This document shows positions 8,737 to 17,784 of a stretch of 64,000 nucleotides of DNA, in pieces (the stretch's first letter is position 1; each line of letters opens with the position of its first letter). Under the pieces are notes generated by a model. That model was not told the DNA's origin. It saw only the letters and a list, made by a program, of their open reading frames with translations, and ran no database searches. The translations under genes and the position numbers were made by a program. Origin of the DNA: Pseudodesulfovibrio senegalensis (lineage in GTDB: Bacteria; Desulfobacterota; Desulfovibrionia; Desulfovibrionales; Desulfovibrionaceae); the NCBI RefSeq assembly GCF_008830225.1, contig NZ_WAIE01000001.1, forward strand, positions 1,178,001 through 1,242,000. The letters are read 5' to 3'.

Positions 8737-9219
8737 GTGGCTGATCCAAATCGTTACAACAAGATGTTTCCGGTTTCCTGGGAACAACTGCATCGCGACT
8801 GTCGGGCCTTGGCCTGGCGTCTGGTTGAGCAGGGGCCTTGGAAGGGCATTTATGCCATCACCCGCGGCGGACTTGTTCCGGCTGCAATCATTGCACGCGA
8901 ATTGGAAATCCGGCTAATCGATACCATCTGCGTCTCCAGTTACGACTGGCAGTCGCAGGGGCAGTCCAGCATCCTCAAAAGCGTTGAAAACGACGGAGAA
9001 GGCTGGCTGCTTATCGATGATCTCGTGGATACCGGGCGTACGGCAAAGCTGGCGCGGGACATGGTTCCCAAAGCTCATTTTGCCACGGTGTACGCAAAGC
9101 CAGAAGGCCGTCCCACTGTGGAAACATACATTACCGAAGTGAGTCAGGATACCTGGATTCTGTTCCCGTGGGACGCAGGACACCAGTTCGTGCAGCCCAT
9201 CGTGCAAAACGTGGAGTAA
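8737..9219 (+). CDS. gpt: Xanthine/guanine phosphoribosyltransferase
   Basis: This 160-aa type-I phosphoribosyltransferase salvages xanthine and guanine to their nucleotides using PRPP. The PRPP loop is [15 protein letters not shown] (about residues 90-104). The N-terminal [23 protein letters not shown] segment matches E. coli Gpt, and the length is near that of Gpt (152 aa). The start is GTG at 8737 with AAGGGA upstream. It lies directly before a BMP-type nucleoside/purine ABC transporter, which suggests a purine uptake-and-salvage cluster. Confidence 0.9.
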   Translation: MADPNRYNKMFPVSWEQLHRDCRALAWRLVEQGPWKGIYAITRGGLVPAAIIARELEIRLIDTICVSSYDWQSQGQSSILKSVENDGEGWLLIDDLVDTGRTAKLARDMVPKAHFATVYAKPEGRPTVETYITEVSQDTWILFPWDAGHQFVQPIVQNVE

Positions 9220-9220
9220 G

Positions 9221-9333
9221 CCACAGGGTAACATTACCCTTGTGGTTTCAGGGGATTGTGGTTATCAAAATCTGTTGGGTGTTGCGTGTTTCAAACACCC
9301 TGAAATTGCCCAATCATCAATACGGAGGAATCA
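9221..9333 (+). promoter_or_regulatory. Structured leader with two stem-loops before the BMP transporter
   Basis: Two hairpins lie in the 114-bp gap between gpt and the binding-protein gene. The first (9221-9245) pairs CCACA-GGGTA with TACCC-T-TGTGG. The second (9277-9300) pairs GGGTGTT with AACACCC around a 9-nt loop. Neither has a T-run, so they are not classical terminators. I do not see the conserved purine-riboswitch core sequences. They may set relative expression of gpt and the transporter or protect the mRNA. AATACGGAGG serves as the ribosome site for the next gene. Confidence 0.4.
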
Positions 9334-10467
9334 ATGAAACAGTCCATGAGACTTTTGGTCGCAGTCATGGCCGTCGCGGCCTTGATGCTGTCGTTGGCCG
9401 CCTGTGGACAGGCGCCGGAAAAGGAAGTGAAAAAAGCTGAAAAACCGGCTGCCGAGAAAAAGGAAGAAGCCAAAAAGTTCAAGGCTGGCTTCGTATATGT
9501 ATCGCCAGTTGGTGACGCAGGCTATTCCTATGCGCACGATCTTGGCCGCAAGGCTGTCGAAAATCTCGGCTGGGTTGAGACCTCCTATGTTGAATCCGTT
9601 GCCGAAGGCGCCGACTCCGAGCGTGTCATCCGCAACATGGCCCGCAAGGGATTCGACGTGATCTTCACTACCAGCTTTGGTTACATGGATCCGACCCTGA
9701 AGGTCGCCAAGGAATTTCCCGAAGTCAAGTTCATGCATTGCTCCGGCTTCAAGAAAGCCCCGAACATGAACAACTATTTCGGTCGTATTTATCAGGCCCG
9801 TTATCTTACCGGCATGGTGGCAGGCGATATGACCAAGAGCAACATCATCGGCTATGTTGCAGCCTTCCCCATCCCCGAGGTCATTCGCGGCATCAATGCC
9901 TTTACTCTTGGCGTGCAGGCTGTGAATCCCAAGGCCGAGGTTCGCGTGGTCTGGACCAAGACCTGGTATGATCCGGCACTGGAAAAAGATGCCGCCATTT
10001 CTTTGCTGGACGTCGGTGCAGACATCATCGCCCAGCATCAGGACTCACCCGGCCCGCAGGAAGCTGCTCAGGAGCGTGGGGTATACTCTGTCGGTTACAA
10101 TTCCAACATGGCTCCTTTTGCGCCCAAGGCTCACCTGACCGGCGCAATCTGGAACTGGGCTCCTCTGTACGTGGAAACCGTCAAAGAAGTGAAGGACGGC
10201 ACCTGGAAGGGCAACCAGTCCCTGTGGTGGGGAATGGAAAAGGGTATTGTTGACCTGGCTCCTTATGGCGACATGGTTCCCGAAGAAGTCAGGAAGCAGG
10301 TTGATGCCAAGAAGGAAGAAATCAAGAACGGCACATTCAAGGTCTTTGCCGGTCCCATCAAGAACCAAAAGGGCGAAGTCGTAATTCCTGAAGGCCAGTC
10401 CGCCACCGACGAGCAGATGCTGGGCATGACCTGGTTTGTCGAGGGTGTGATCGGAACCACGGAATAG
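9334..10467 (+). CDS. BMP-family lipoprotein, nucleoside/purine ABC transporter binding protein
   Basis: This 377-aa substrate-binding lipoprotein belongs to the BMP/PnrA/Med family (Pfam Bmp type). The signal peptide ends in the lipobox SLAAC with the lipidated Cys at residue 24. A Lys/Glu/Ala-rich linker (about 27-50) leads to the ligand-binding domain, which starts FKAGFVYVSPVGDAGYSYAHD. The family usually binds nucleosides, and the neighbouring gpt fits a purine ligand. It is followed by two permeases and a double ATPase, a complete import system. Confidence 0.9.
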   Translation: MKQSMRLLVAVMAVAALMLSLAACGQAPEKEVKKAEKPAAEKKEEAKKFKAGFVYVSPVGDAGYSYAHDLGRKAVENLGWVETSYVESVAEGADSERVIRNMARKGFDVIFTTSFGYMDPTLKVAKEFPEVKFMHCSGFKKAPNMNNYFGRIYQARYLTGMVAGDMTKSNIIGYVAAFPIPEVIRGINAFTLGVQAVNPKAEVRVVWTKTWYDPALEKDAAISLLDVGADIIAQHQDSPGPQEAAQERGVYSVGYNSNMAPFAPKAHLTGAIWNWAPLYVETVKEVKDGTWKGNQSLWWGMEKGIVDLAPYGDMVPEEVRKQVDAKKEEIKNGTFKVFAGPIKNQKGEVVIPEGQSATDEQMLGMTWFVEGVIGTTE

Positions 10468-10483
10468 TGTGGAAAAAAGATCA

Positions 10484-11554
10484 ATGATAACGGGTTTAAA
10501 ACTTAGAAAAAGAGATGAACCCTGGAAGTGGGGCGCCTTGGTTGTTTTCCTGGGCGCCCTGCTCATTTCCCTCGTGGCCAGCGGTTTGCTTCTTGCCGGG
10601 CAAGGGAAGGACGCGTTCGAAGGGTTCAGAATCCTGTGGGAAGGCAGCTTCGGTCACGTATGGGCTCTCGAAGGGGCCTTGCTCAAATCCATTCCGATTT
10701 TTCTCTGTTCCCTCGGCGTGGCTGTTACGTTCCGCATGCAGATATGGAATATCGGGGCCGAAGGACAATTTGCCCTTGGAGCTATTGGGGCCACGTGGAT
10801 GGCGCTTTCTTTCCCCGACTTGCCCATCTATCTGCTTTTGCCGCTGATGTTCTTCATGGCCTTTGTGCTTGGCGGCTTGTGGGCTGCCATCCCCGGGGCA
10901 TTGCGCATCAAGCTCAAGGTGAATGAAATCATTTCCACCTTGATGCTCAACTACATCGCCATACTGTTGCTGGATTATCTGGTTTTCGGCGTGTGGAAGG
11001 ATCCAACCAGTTTCGGCTTCCCTATGACTGCTGAATTTTCTCCCAATGCGACCATCCCGGCATTTGGGGCAACCAAGCTGCATTGGGGTATTCTGGTCTG
11101 CGTGTTGGTCGGCGTCATCTTCTGGGCCTTCATGCGCTACACCCGCCTTGGGTATGAACTCAAGGCCAGCGGCCAGGGGCCCAGAGTGGCCCGGTATGCC
11201 GGCATGCCGTATGGTTTTCTGGTCATGTTCGTCATGTGCGTTTCCGGCGGACTGGCCGGCATCGCCGGTTGTGTCGAGACATCGGGCGTGGTGGGAAGAC
11301 TGCAGCCGAGCATCATGGTCGGTTATGGATATACGGCCATTGTTGTTGCCTGGTTGGCGCGGCTGGAGCCCTTGAACATTGCCTTTGCCTCATTTTTATT
11401 GGCGGCCCTTCGTGTGGGCGTGGAGAATTTGCAGCTGGAAATGCAGATTCCGGCTGCATTCGGTGAAATCATGGAAGGAATGATCCTGCTTTCCGTTCTT
11501 GCGGGTCAGTTTCTCCTTGCCTACAAGTTGGAACGGAGGACGCGGTCCGAGTAG
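10484..11554 (+). CDS. Nucleoside-type ABC transporter permease 1
   Basis: This 356-aa permease of the branched-chain/ribose/BMP group has about 8-10 hydrophobic helices. Conserved segments include WNIGAEGQFALGAIGA (about residues 85-100), KVNEIISTLMLNYIA (about 145-160) and the cytoplasmic coupling region GYELKASGQGPRVARYAGM (about 225-243), characteristic of the YufP-like subunit. A GTG at 10469 is also in frame and would start just after the upstream stop; the ATG at 10484 is preferred but the ribosome site is weak for both. It pairs with the next permease. Confidence 0.9.
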   Translation: MITGLKLRKRDEPWKWGALVVFLGALLISLVASGLLLAGQGKDAFEGFRILWEGSFGHVWALEGALLKSIPIFLCSLGVAVTFRMQIWNIGAEGQFALGAIGATWMALSFPDLPIYLLLPLMFFMAFVLGGLWAAIPGALRIKLKVNEIISTLMLNYIAILLLDYLVFGVWKDPTSFGFPMTAEFSPNATIPAFGATKLHWGILVCVLVGVIFWAFMRYTRLGYELKASGQGPRVARYAGMPYGFLVMFVMCVSGGLAGIAGCVETSGVVGRLQPSIMVGYGYTAIVVAWLARLEPLNIAFASFLLAALRVGVENLQLEMQIPAAFGEIMEGMILLSVLAGQFLLAYKLERRTRSE

Positions 11555-11570
11555 GGCGGCGTGAGATATT

Positions 11571-12488
11571 ATGCAGGAATTGATCGTACCGTTACTCAAT
11601 GCCACCGTACAGTCGGGAACGCCGATTCTTTTTGCCACGCTGGGCGAAATGATGACAGAGAAAGGCGGCGTTCTGAACCTCGGTGTTGAGGGCATACTCA
11701 GTTTTTCGGCCTTGGCTGCGTTTGTGACCGGATACACGACAGGGTGTCCCTGGCTTGGTTTTGTCATGGGCGGTTTTGCCGGTCTGTTGCTGGCCATGGT
11801 TCATGGATTCGTCTGTATCTCCTGCCTTGGCAACCAGGTTGTATCCGGACTTGCGTTGACAATTTTGGGCCTCGGGTTGACCCGTTTTCTCGGCACCCCG
11901 TACATCGGCCTGGCCACAACAGGTTTTGAAAAGGAAGCCTTACCCTTTTTCAGCTCCATTCCGTTTTTGGGTGATATCTTTTTCCGGCAGGACGCGCTGG
12001 TGTACGTCTCCTACCTGATCCCGGTGCTGTTCTGGTTCTTTTTCCGGCGCACCAGTCTGGGCATGGCTGTTACGGCCACGGGCGAATATCCGGCCGCAGC
12101 CGCGGCAGCCGGACTCAAACCTGTCCTCTTGCGCTATTTTGCCGTTGCCATGGGCGGATTCCTGATCGGGCTGGGCGGAGCGTACCTTTCGCTGGCCTAC
12201 ACGCATTTGTGGACCAACGGCCTTTCCGGCGGACGCGGGTGGATTGCCGTTGCCTTGGTCATATTTGCCTTCTGGCGTCCTGGGCGGGCGGTGCTGGGCG
12301 CATACCTGTTCGGCGGTGTCATGGCATTTCAGCTTCGACTGCAGGCATCCGGAACCAACGTGCCCTCGTCGATCCTTTTGTCCCTGCCGTATGCGCTGAC
12401 CATCATCGCGCTTGTTTTTTCGGCATGGAAGCGCAAGCATTCCGATATGCCTGCCGCCCTGGGTACAAATATCGAGCCGGAGGGGTAG
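11571..12488 (+). CDS. Nucleoside-type ABC transporter permease 2
   Basis: This 305-aa permease is the second membrane subunit of the BMP-type importer (YufQ-like). The early segment GTPILFATLGEMMTEKGGVLNLGVEGIL (about residues 16-43) is the family hallmark. Further hydrophobic helices follow to about residue 290, with the coupling region SLGMAVTATGEYPAAAAAAGL near 160-180. It begins 16 bp after permease 1 and ends 3 bp before the ATPase gene, so the genes are almost certainly co-transcribed. Confidence 0.9.
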   Translation: MQELIVPLLNATVQSGTPILFATLGEMMTEKGGVLNLGVEGILSFSALAAFVTGYTTGCPWLGFVMGGFAGLLLAMVHGFVCISCLGNQVVSGLALTILGLGLTRFLGTPYIGLATTGFEKEALPFFSSIPFLGDIFFRQDALVYVSYLIPVLFWFFFRRTSLGMAVTATGEYPAAAAAAGLKPVLLRYFAVAMGGFLIGLGGAYLSLAYTHLWTNGLSGGRGWIAVALVIFAFWRPGRAVLGAYLFGGVMAFQLRLQASGTNVPSSILLSLPYALTIIALVFSAWKRKHSDMPAALGTNIEPEG

Positions 12489-12491
12489 GAC

Positions 12492-14036
12492 ATGGGAACC
12501 AAAACATTTACCAGGCCCCCTCGTAAACCGGTTGCCGATGGCGAGCGTCCGGTTGTCGAGATTTGCGGCATCACCAAACGGTTCGGCAAGGTTGTGGCCA
12601 ACAACAACATCAACCTTGACCTGTACGCCGGTCGCATCAAGGCATTGCTCGGCGAAAACGGAGCGGGCAAGAGTACGCTCATGAGCATGCTGGCGGGACG
12701 TTACAAACCGGATGAAGGCCATATCAAGATCGACGGCCAGATCATGGATTTTTCGTCGTCGCGCGAAGCCATTGAAGCCGGGATTGGCATGGTCTATCAG
12801 CACTTCATGCTGGTCGAGTCCATGACTGTGGCCGAAAATGTCTTGCTGGGCCAGACCGGCGGTTTTTTTGTCAACCATCGCGAGATGGACAAGCGCGTGA
12901 CCGCATTGGCCGAGCAATATGGGCTTGATGTGGACCCGGCGGCCAGAGTCTGCGATTTGTCCATGGGCGAAAAACAGCGTGTTGAAATTCTCAAGCTGCT
13001 ATATCGCGAAAGCAGGATTTTGATATTTGATGAACCCACGGCCGTACTCACCCCGGACGAAACAGTGCGTTTGTTTGACGCATTGTGGAAGATGGCGGAG
13101 CAGGGCAAGGCCATTGTTTTCATCAGTCACAAGCTGGAAGAAGTGCTTTCCATAGCCGATGACATTGCGATTCTTCGTCGCGGGGTCATTGAGGGCGAGG
13201 TTGATCCCGACAGTATCGAATCCAAGGCCGATCTTGCCTGCCGCATGGTTGGCAAGGAAGTAATCCTTGAAATTGATCGCAATCCCATGCCGCCCGGTGA
13301 AACGGTGTTGGACATCCGTGATCTTTCCGGCATGGGATTGGACAACGTAACCCTTGCCGTGCGGCAAGGGGAAATCGTCGCTCTTGTCGGCGTGGCCGGG
13401 AATGGTCAAAAAAGTCTTGTTGAGGCGGTCTGCGGCCTTCGCAAGCCTCCTCAGGATACCATATTCATCAGTGGGAAGCCGTGGCGACAGTTTTTTGAAG
13501 AGGCTTCATGGCGCAGGGCACTTTCCTATGTGCCTGAAGATCGTCTTGGCTTGGCCACGCTTCGGGATTGCGACATGGTTGATAACGTGTTGCTGACAAC
13601 CCGCAAGGGATTTGTGATCGGTCCGTGGCTGGACAAGAAACGTGCGTCCAGCGAAACCTCGGATCTGGTGCAGAAATTTGATATCAGACCGGGAAGAACC
13701 CAGGCCTTGGCCTGGCAGCTTTCCGGCGGAAACTTGCAAAAGGCGGTGCTGGCTCGCGAATTGTACCGTGAACCGGTGTTGATCGTTGCGGAGCAGCCTA
13801 CTCAGGGACTGGACATCTCGGCAACCGAAGAAGTCTGGAACCGTCTTTTGGAGGTTCGTGGGATGGCCGGTGTGTTACTGGTGACCGGAGATTTGAACGA
13901 GGCCTTGCAACTTGCCGACAGGATCGCCGTCATCTACCGGGGGCGGATTCTGGGGATGCTTGATGCCGACGAAGATGCCGTTGCCGACAGAATCGGGCCG
14001 CTCATGGCTGGTATTGAGGAAACCGCCGGCGCATAG
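12492..14036 (+). CDS. Nucleoside-type ABC transporter, double ATP-binding protein
   Basis: This 514-aa protein has two ABC domains in tandem, like RbsA, MglA and YufO. The first has Walker A GENGAGKST (about residues 54-62), signature LSMGEKQR and Walker B LIFDEPTAVLTP. The second has a divergent Walker A (GVAGNGQKSL, about 300-309), signature LSGGNLQK and VAEQPTQGLD, a mild degeneration that is normal for the second half of this family. It energises the two permeases just upstream and closes the transporter cluster. Confidence 0.92.
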   Translation: MGTKTFTRPPRKPVADGERPVVEICGITKRFGKVVANNNINLDLYAGRIKALLGENGAGKSTLMSMLAGRYKPDEGHIKIDGQIMDFSSSREAIEAGIGMVYQHFMLVESMTVAENVLLGQTGGFFVNHREMDKRVTALAEQYGLDVDPAARVCDLSMGEKQRVEILKLLYRESRILIFDEPTAVLTPDETVRLFDALWKMAEQGKAIVFISHKLEEVLSIADDIAILRRGVIEGEVDPDSIESKADLACRMVGKEVILEIDRNPMPPGETVLDIRDLSGMGLDNVTLAVRQGEIVALVGVAGNGQKSLVEAVCGLRKPPQDTIFISGKPWRQFFEEASWRRALSYVPEDRLGLATLRDCDMVDNVLLTTRKGFVIGPWLDKKRASSETSDLVQKFDIRPGRTQALAWQLSGGNLQKAVLARELYREPVLIVAEQPTQGLDISATEEVWNRLLEVRGMAGVLLVTGDLNEALQLADRIAVIYRGRILGMLDADEDAVADRIGPLMAGIEETAGA

Positions 14037-14069
14037 TGCGCCTCATCGTGTTTGAAAAAGGAGAGAGAT

Positions 14070-14837
14070 ATGCTGTCCGCTATCAAAAAAACCGTTGTCA
14101 TGTTTTTGGCCGTGGCCGTTTTTCAGGCTGCCGCCTTTGTTTGTGCCCAGGATGCCTCTGCAGAGCTGTGGGATTCCATCCAGAAAAATGGCGTCATCGT
14201 CATCGGCAACAGCCCGGACTATCCGCCGTATGAATCCATGGACGGAAATACCCGTGTGGGTTTCGACATCGACATCATGAATGCCATGGCCGAAAAGATG
14301 GGCATCAAGGTCGAATGGAAGACCATGAGTTTTGACACCATCATTGCTGCCGTGAACATGGGCAATGTGGACATCGGTTTTTCCGGGTTCAGCGTCACTG
14401 AAGACCGCAAGAAGAGTGTGGATTTTTCCACCCCGTATTTTGCATCCGGTCAGGTGATCGTGGTGCGCCCCGGTTCCTCCATCAAGTCCGGAGCCGACCT
14501 TGTGGGCAAGAAGATTGGCGTCCAGCTGGGCACTACCGGTCAGGAAGCTGCGGAAAAGATTGAAAACGCCGAAGTGATCAAACCGGAAACTTACTCCACC
14601 GCCTTCATGATGCTGAAGAGTGAAGCGGTTGACGCTGTGGTGGCCGATATTCCGGTTGCCAACGAATACGCCCAGAAACAGGGTTTTGTCATCGCACCGG
14701 AAAAACTGAGCTACGAAGAAAACGCAATCGTCATTCCCAAGGGAAACCCCAAGCTTGTCGAAGCCCTGAACAAGGCTCTGGCAGAGGTTGAACAGGAAGG
14801 CACGCTTGCCAAGCTCGTCGAAAAGTGGATGAAGTAA
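14070..14837 (+). CDS. Amino-acid ABC transporter substrate-binding protein
   Basis: This 255-aa periplasmic binding protein belongs to SBP family 3 (polar amino acids). The signal peptide covers about residues 1-27. The mature part has the standard layout: GVIVIGNSPDYPPYESMDGNTRVGFDID fragments near the N-terminus, NVDIGFSGFSVTEDRKKSVDFSTPYF in the middle and DAVVADIPVANEYA later. The ATG at 14070 has AAGGAG at 14058-14063; an ATG at 14052 is rejected because it lacks a good site. A permease follows, but no ATPase is present in this cluster. Confidence 0.9.
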   Translation: MLSAIKKTVVMFLAVAVFQAAAFVCAQDASAELWDSIQKNGVIVIGNSPDYPPYESMDGNTRVGFDIDIMNAMAEKMGIKVEWKTMSFDTIIAAVNMGNVDIGFSGFSVTEDRKKSVDFSTPYFASGQVIVVRPGSSIKSGADLVGKKIGVQLGTTGQEAAEKIENAEVIKPETYSTAFMMLKSEAVDAVVADIPVANEYAQKQGFVIAPEKLSYEENAIVIPKGNPKLVEALNKALAEVEQEGTLAKLVEKWMK

Positions 14838-14857
14838 TTATCATTGCGAATGAAACA

Positions 14858-14884
14858 GGGCCGGGCATCTGTTGTGCCCGGCCC
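14858..14884 (+). promoter_or_regulatory. Intra-operon stem-loop between binding protein and permease
   Basis: A perfect 10-bp GC-rich stem (14858-14867 with 14875-14884) and a 7-nt loop lie between the two genes, with no T-run after it. Such stems commonly stabilise the upstream mRNA so that the binding protein exceeds the permease; that role is inferred. Confidence 0.65.
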
Positions 14885-14916
14885 TTCCATCTTTCAATCC
14901 TTCACGGAGAGCCGGT

Positions 14917-15624
14917 GTGGATTTTTCACTGATTTTTGAGCATTATGATCTCTTTCTGATGGGTGCACTGAATACCTTGAAAATAACCATGGGCGCGTTG
15001 CTCATGGGGCTTTTTCTTGGAACGTTTGCCGGTGTGTTCCGCATCAGCCGCAGCTGGTGGCTTCGTCTGGGAGCCGATACCTACATACAACTCATCCGCG
15101 GCACGCCCATGTTGCTGCAGATATATTTCTTTTTCTTCGGACTGCCGCAGTTGTATCACGTGCTGACCGGCGGACGCATGCCGCAGGATCCCTTGTGGCT
15201 CGGCATGATTGCTCTGGGCATCAATTCCGGCGCATACACTGCCGAGATCATTCGCGCAGGCATTCTCTCCATTAACAGAGGGCAAATGGAAGCGGCCCGC
15301 TGTTCGGGATTGAGCCACCGCCAGGCCATGGTTTTCGTTATTCTTCCGCAGGCGTTCAAGCGAATGATACCACCCCTTTGCAACGAGTTGATCGTTCTGC
15401 TCAAGGACTCGTCGCTGGTATCCGTTGTCGGGTATGGGGAGTTGATGTTTACGGCCAAGGTGTTGGGAGCCAAGTATTATACATACGTGCCGTTCCTGCT
15501 TGGCGTTGGTCTCATCTACCTGACCCTGACCTTTACCTTTGCCAAATTGCTTGATCGTCTCGAAAGAAAATTGAGTGAAGGCAGTTCACGGGACGATAAC
15601 AACATGGTGCTTGACCTCGGTTGA
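14917..15624 (+). CDS. Amino-acid ABC transporter permease (HisM/GlnP family)
   Basis: This 235-aa inner-membrane permease belongs to the polar amino-acid uptake group. It has about five helices and the family coupling segment EAARCSGLSHRQAMVFVILPQAFKRMIPPLCNE (about residues 125-157). QLIRGTPMLLQIYFFFFGLP near residue 60 is also typical. The frame is open from 14872, but GTG 14917 has GGAG at 14906-14909 and yields the normal N-terminus VDFSLIFEHYDLFLMGA. A terminator follows directly, so the ATPase must come from elsewhere in the genome. Confidence 0.9.
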   Translation: MDFSLIFEHYDLFLMGALNTLKITMGALLMGLFLGTFAGVFRISRSWWLRLGADTYIQLIRGTPMLLQIYFFFFGLPQLYHVLTGGRMPQDPLWLGMIALGINSGAYTAEIIRAGILSINRGQMEAARCSGLSHRQAMVFVILPQAFKRMIPPLCNELIVLLKDSSLVSVVGYGELMFTAKVLGAKYYTYVPFLLGVGLIYLTLTFTFAKLLDRLERKLSEGSSRDDNNMVLDLG

Positions 15625-15636
15625 TGTGAGCCCCTG

Positions 15637-15669
15637 AGGCGCCGGAGACACTGCTTCGGCGCCTTTTTC
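15637..15669 (+). terminator. Rho-independent terminator after the amino-acid permease
   Basis: AGGCGCC (15637-15643) pairs with GGCGCCT (15658-15664), followed by TTTTTC. The loop is 14 nt and can pair further internally. Confidence 0.8.
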
Positions 15670-15708
15670 GTGGTGCTAATTTTGTCCGAAGGAAAATGGG
15701 ATCTCGTC

Positions 15709-16989
15709 ATGAACAATACGTTTTACACATCGTTTGATACGGAATTCTTTGGTCGCGGACAGGACAAGAAACTCAAGACCAGAACTCCTTTTGAGCAGGA
15801 TCGGGACAGGATCATCTATTCGCCGGCTTTTCGGCGTTTGCAAAACAAGACCCAGGTATTCCTTTCCGGCGAATACGATTTTTACCGCACACGGCTCACC
15901 CATTCCATTGAAGTTTCCCAGATCGGTCGCTCTCTGTGCAATCATCTGAACAGGTCTTCGACTCTGCTCGGGCCGGAGTATTGCATCGACCAAGACCTTG
16001 TGGAATCGGTTTGCCTGGCCCACGACATCGGGCACCCGTCCTTCGGCCATGCGGGTGAGGCCGTATTCAATACGATGATGCAGGAAAACGGAGCCGGAGG
16101 ATTCGAGGGTAATGCCCAGAATCTGCGTATACTCGTGGATTTGTTTTATCGTTCCGGGAGCGAATGGTCCGGAATGAAACCGACCCGTGCCTTTTTGGAC
16201 GGCATGCTCAAGTACAAAACGTTATTTCGGGATTCCGCGAAGAAAAAGCATCACTTTCTGTATGACCAACAACAGGAAGTGGTGGATTTTGTCAGTGGGC
16301 CGCGTCCGTTTCGGGAAGAGTTGGCCACGGAAGAAGAATTGAATACCTTCAAAAGCGTGGAATGCCAGATTATGGATTGGGCCGATGACATCGCCTATAG
16401 CATTCACGACATTGGGGACGGCATTCAGGCCGGTTTTATTACGGTCAAGGGAGTCCGACGCTGGCAAAACGAGCATGAGGACTCCCTGAACATACAGGAA
16501 GCACGATTCGTGGATGAATTGTGTGCGGCCATGCTTGAAGATACCCATAGCCGTTTTCTCGGGCGGCTTATCGGGGAATTCATTCGCAGCACCACGCTTG
16601 AGGAACGCGATAATTTCATGGTTGCGCATACGAACCGCTACCGTTACGCCGTGGTTCGCGATCAGGGGCAGTGCCAGCGTTGCGAACTGCTCAAAAAAAT
16701 GGCCATTGAGCTGGTGTTTCATACGCCGCAAGTCCACCAGCTGGAATACAAAGGCGGACACATTCTGCGCGATTTGTTCGGTGCGTTCGTCGAGGAATAT
16801 GTGAACAAGGAAAAACCGGATTTCTGCCTGTTGCCGCCCCATTATGCCGACGCAATCAGCAGGGCAGGGCGTGCGAAACGTTTCCGCATCATTTGTGACT
16901 ACATTTCCGGCATGACGGACGGGTTTGTGGTGCGTACCTACAAACGGTTGTTTGATCCGGATTTCGGATCAATCATCGACCTTGTCTGA
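15709..16989 (+). CDS. dgt: Deoxyguanosinetriphosphate triphosphohydrolase-like protein
   Basis: This 426-aa HD-domain dNTPase hydrolyses dGTP or other dNTPs to the nucleoside and triphosphate. The N-terminal DRDRIIYSPAFRRLQNKTQVF segment is the family signature. Metal ligands are in RTRLTHSIEVSQIGRS (His) and CLAHDIGHPSFGHAGE (HD pair), and DWADDIAYSIHDIGDGI supplies a later Asp. The frame is open from 15670, but the dNTPase start is at ATG 15709. Its 3' end overlaps the convergent amidohydrolase gene by 21 bp. Confidence 0.92.
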   Translation: MNNTFYTSFDTEFFGRGQDKKLKTRTPFEQDRDRIIYSPAFRRLQNKTQVFLSGEYDFYRTRLTHSIEVSQIGRSLCNHLNRSSTLLGPEYCIDQDLVESVCLAHDIGHPSFGHAGEAVFNTMMQENGAGGFEGNAQNLRILVDLFYRSGSEWSGMKPTRAFLDGMLKYKTLFRDSAKKKHHFLYDQQQEVVDFVSGPRPFREELATEEELNTFKSVECQIMDWADDIAYSIHDIGDGIQAGFITVKGVRRWQNEHEDSLNIQEARFVDELCAAMLEDTHSRFLGRLIGEFIRSTTLEERDNFMVAHTNRYRYAVVRDQGQCQRCELLKKMAIELVFHTPQVHQLEYKGGHILRDLFGAFVEEYVNKEKPDFCLLPPHYADAISRAGRAKRFRIICDYISGMTDGFVVRTYKRLFDPDFGSIIDLV

Positions 16990-17775
16990 TTGCGGGAAAA
17001 GAACGGTTGCAGCCCCAAGCATCTGTTCGATGCGAGCTTCGCTCAGCTTGGCCTTATCTCGTAGCAGGGCCATCTCTTCCTGAGGGTCAAAGATCGGATA
17101 ATCGCTGCCGAACAGGACCTGTTGCCTGTCGTGTCGATTGATGAAATCTCGAAACATTTTTCCGGAAATATGTTGAAGCGTGCTGGATGTGTCCACATGG
17201 ATGTTCAGCCCGGCAATGTGTTCCAGCGCTTCTGTCCAGCGCCGGATACCTCCCAGGTGCGCCGCAATCATCGTCGGTTTGGGAAACATGCGGCGCAGGG
17301 CGGCCATTTTCATGGGATTGGACGGGTTGTGTTCAATCGGCAAGTCCCCGCCAAGATGAAACATCATGATGAAACGGTCTCCAGCCATTTCCATGAGTTC
17401 AAAAAGTCGGGGATCATCCATGGACACGTTCTGAAAGTCCGGGTGAAATTTCAACCCCCGAATTCCCTTTCTTTCAAGGCGATTCAGTTCTTCTTCATTG
17501 CGGTCAAAGTCCGGATGCACTGATCCGAAAGCAATCAGTTGCGGATGGTCGGCCTGAAGGCTGATTGTCCAATTGTTGGCGGGAATGACCTGAGCCCCGG
17601 TGGTGGCAGAGGTGTGCACGACAGCCCGGTCCAGATCGCACACTTCCATGCGTAGCAACAGTTCTTCAACGGTCCCCTTGCCGCGAACAGCAATGCCGTG
17701 GGTCTGCAGGAGATATTCGGCAACCCTGGGGGCGATTTTCGGATGAAAGGCGTGGGTGTGGACGTCGATACGCAT
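16969..17775 (-). CDS. Amidohydrolase-family TIM-barrel metal-dependent hydrolase
   Basis: This 268-aa protein resembles amidohydrolase family 2 (ACMSD-like). It has an N-terminal IDVHTHAFHPKIA (HxH metal motif, residues 5-7), a GIRGLKFHPDFQ strand (about 125-136) with a Lys and His, MIAAHLGG (about 190-197) with a His, and GSDYPIF (about 245-251) with the catalytic Asp. The true substrate is unknown. It is the last gene of a five-gene minus-strand run starting at 21900, and its end overlaps dgt. Confidence 0.8.
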   Translation of the reverse strand: MRIDVHTHAFHPKIAPRVAEYLLQTHGIAVRGKGTVEELLLRMEVCDLDRAVVHTSATTGAQVIPANNWTISLQADHPQLIAFGSVHPDFDRNEEELNRLERKGIRGLKFHPDFQNVSMDDPRLFELMEMAGDRFIMMFHLGGDLPIEHNPSNPMKMAALRRMFPKPTMIAAHLGGIRRWTEALEHIAGLNIHVDTSSTLQHISGKMFRDFINRHDRQQVLFGSDYPIFDPQEEMALLRDKAKLSEARIEQMLGAATVLFPQSDKVDD

Positions 17776-17784
17776 GGAACGCGA

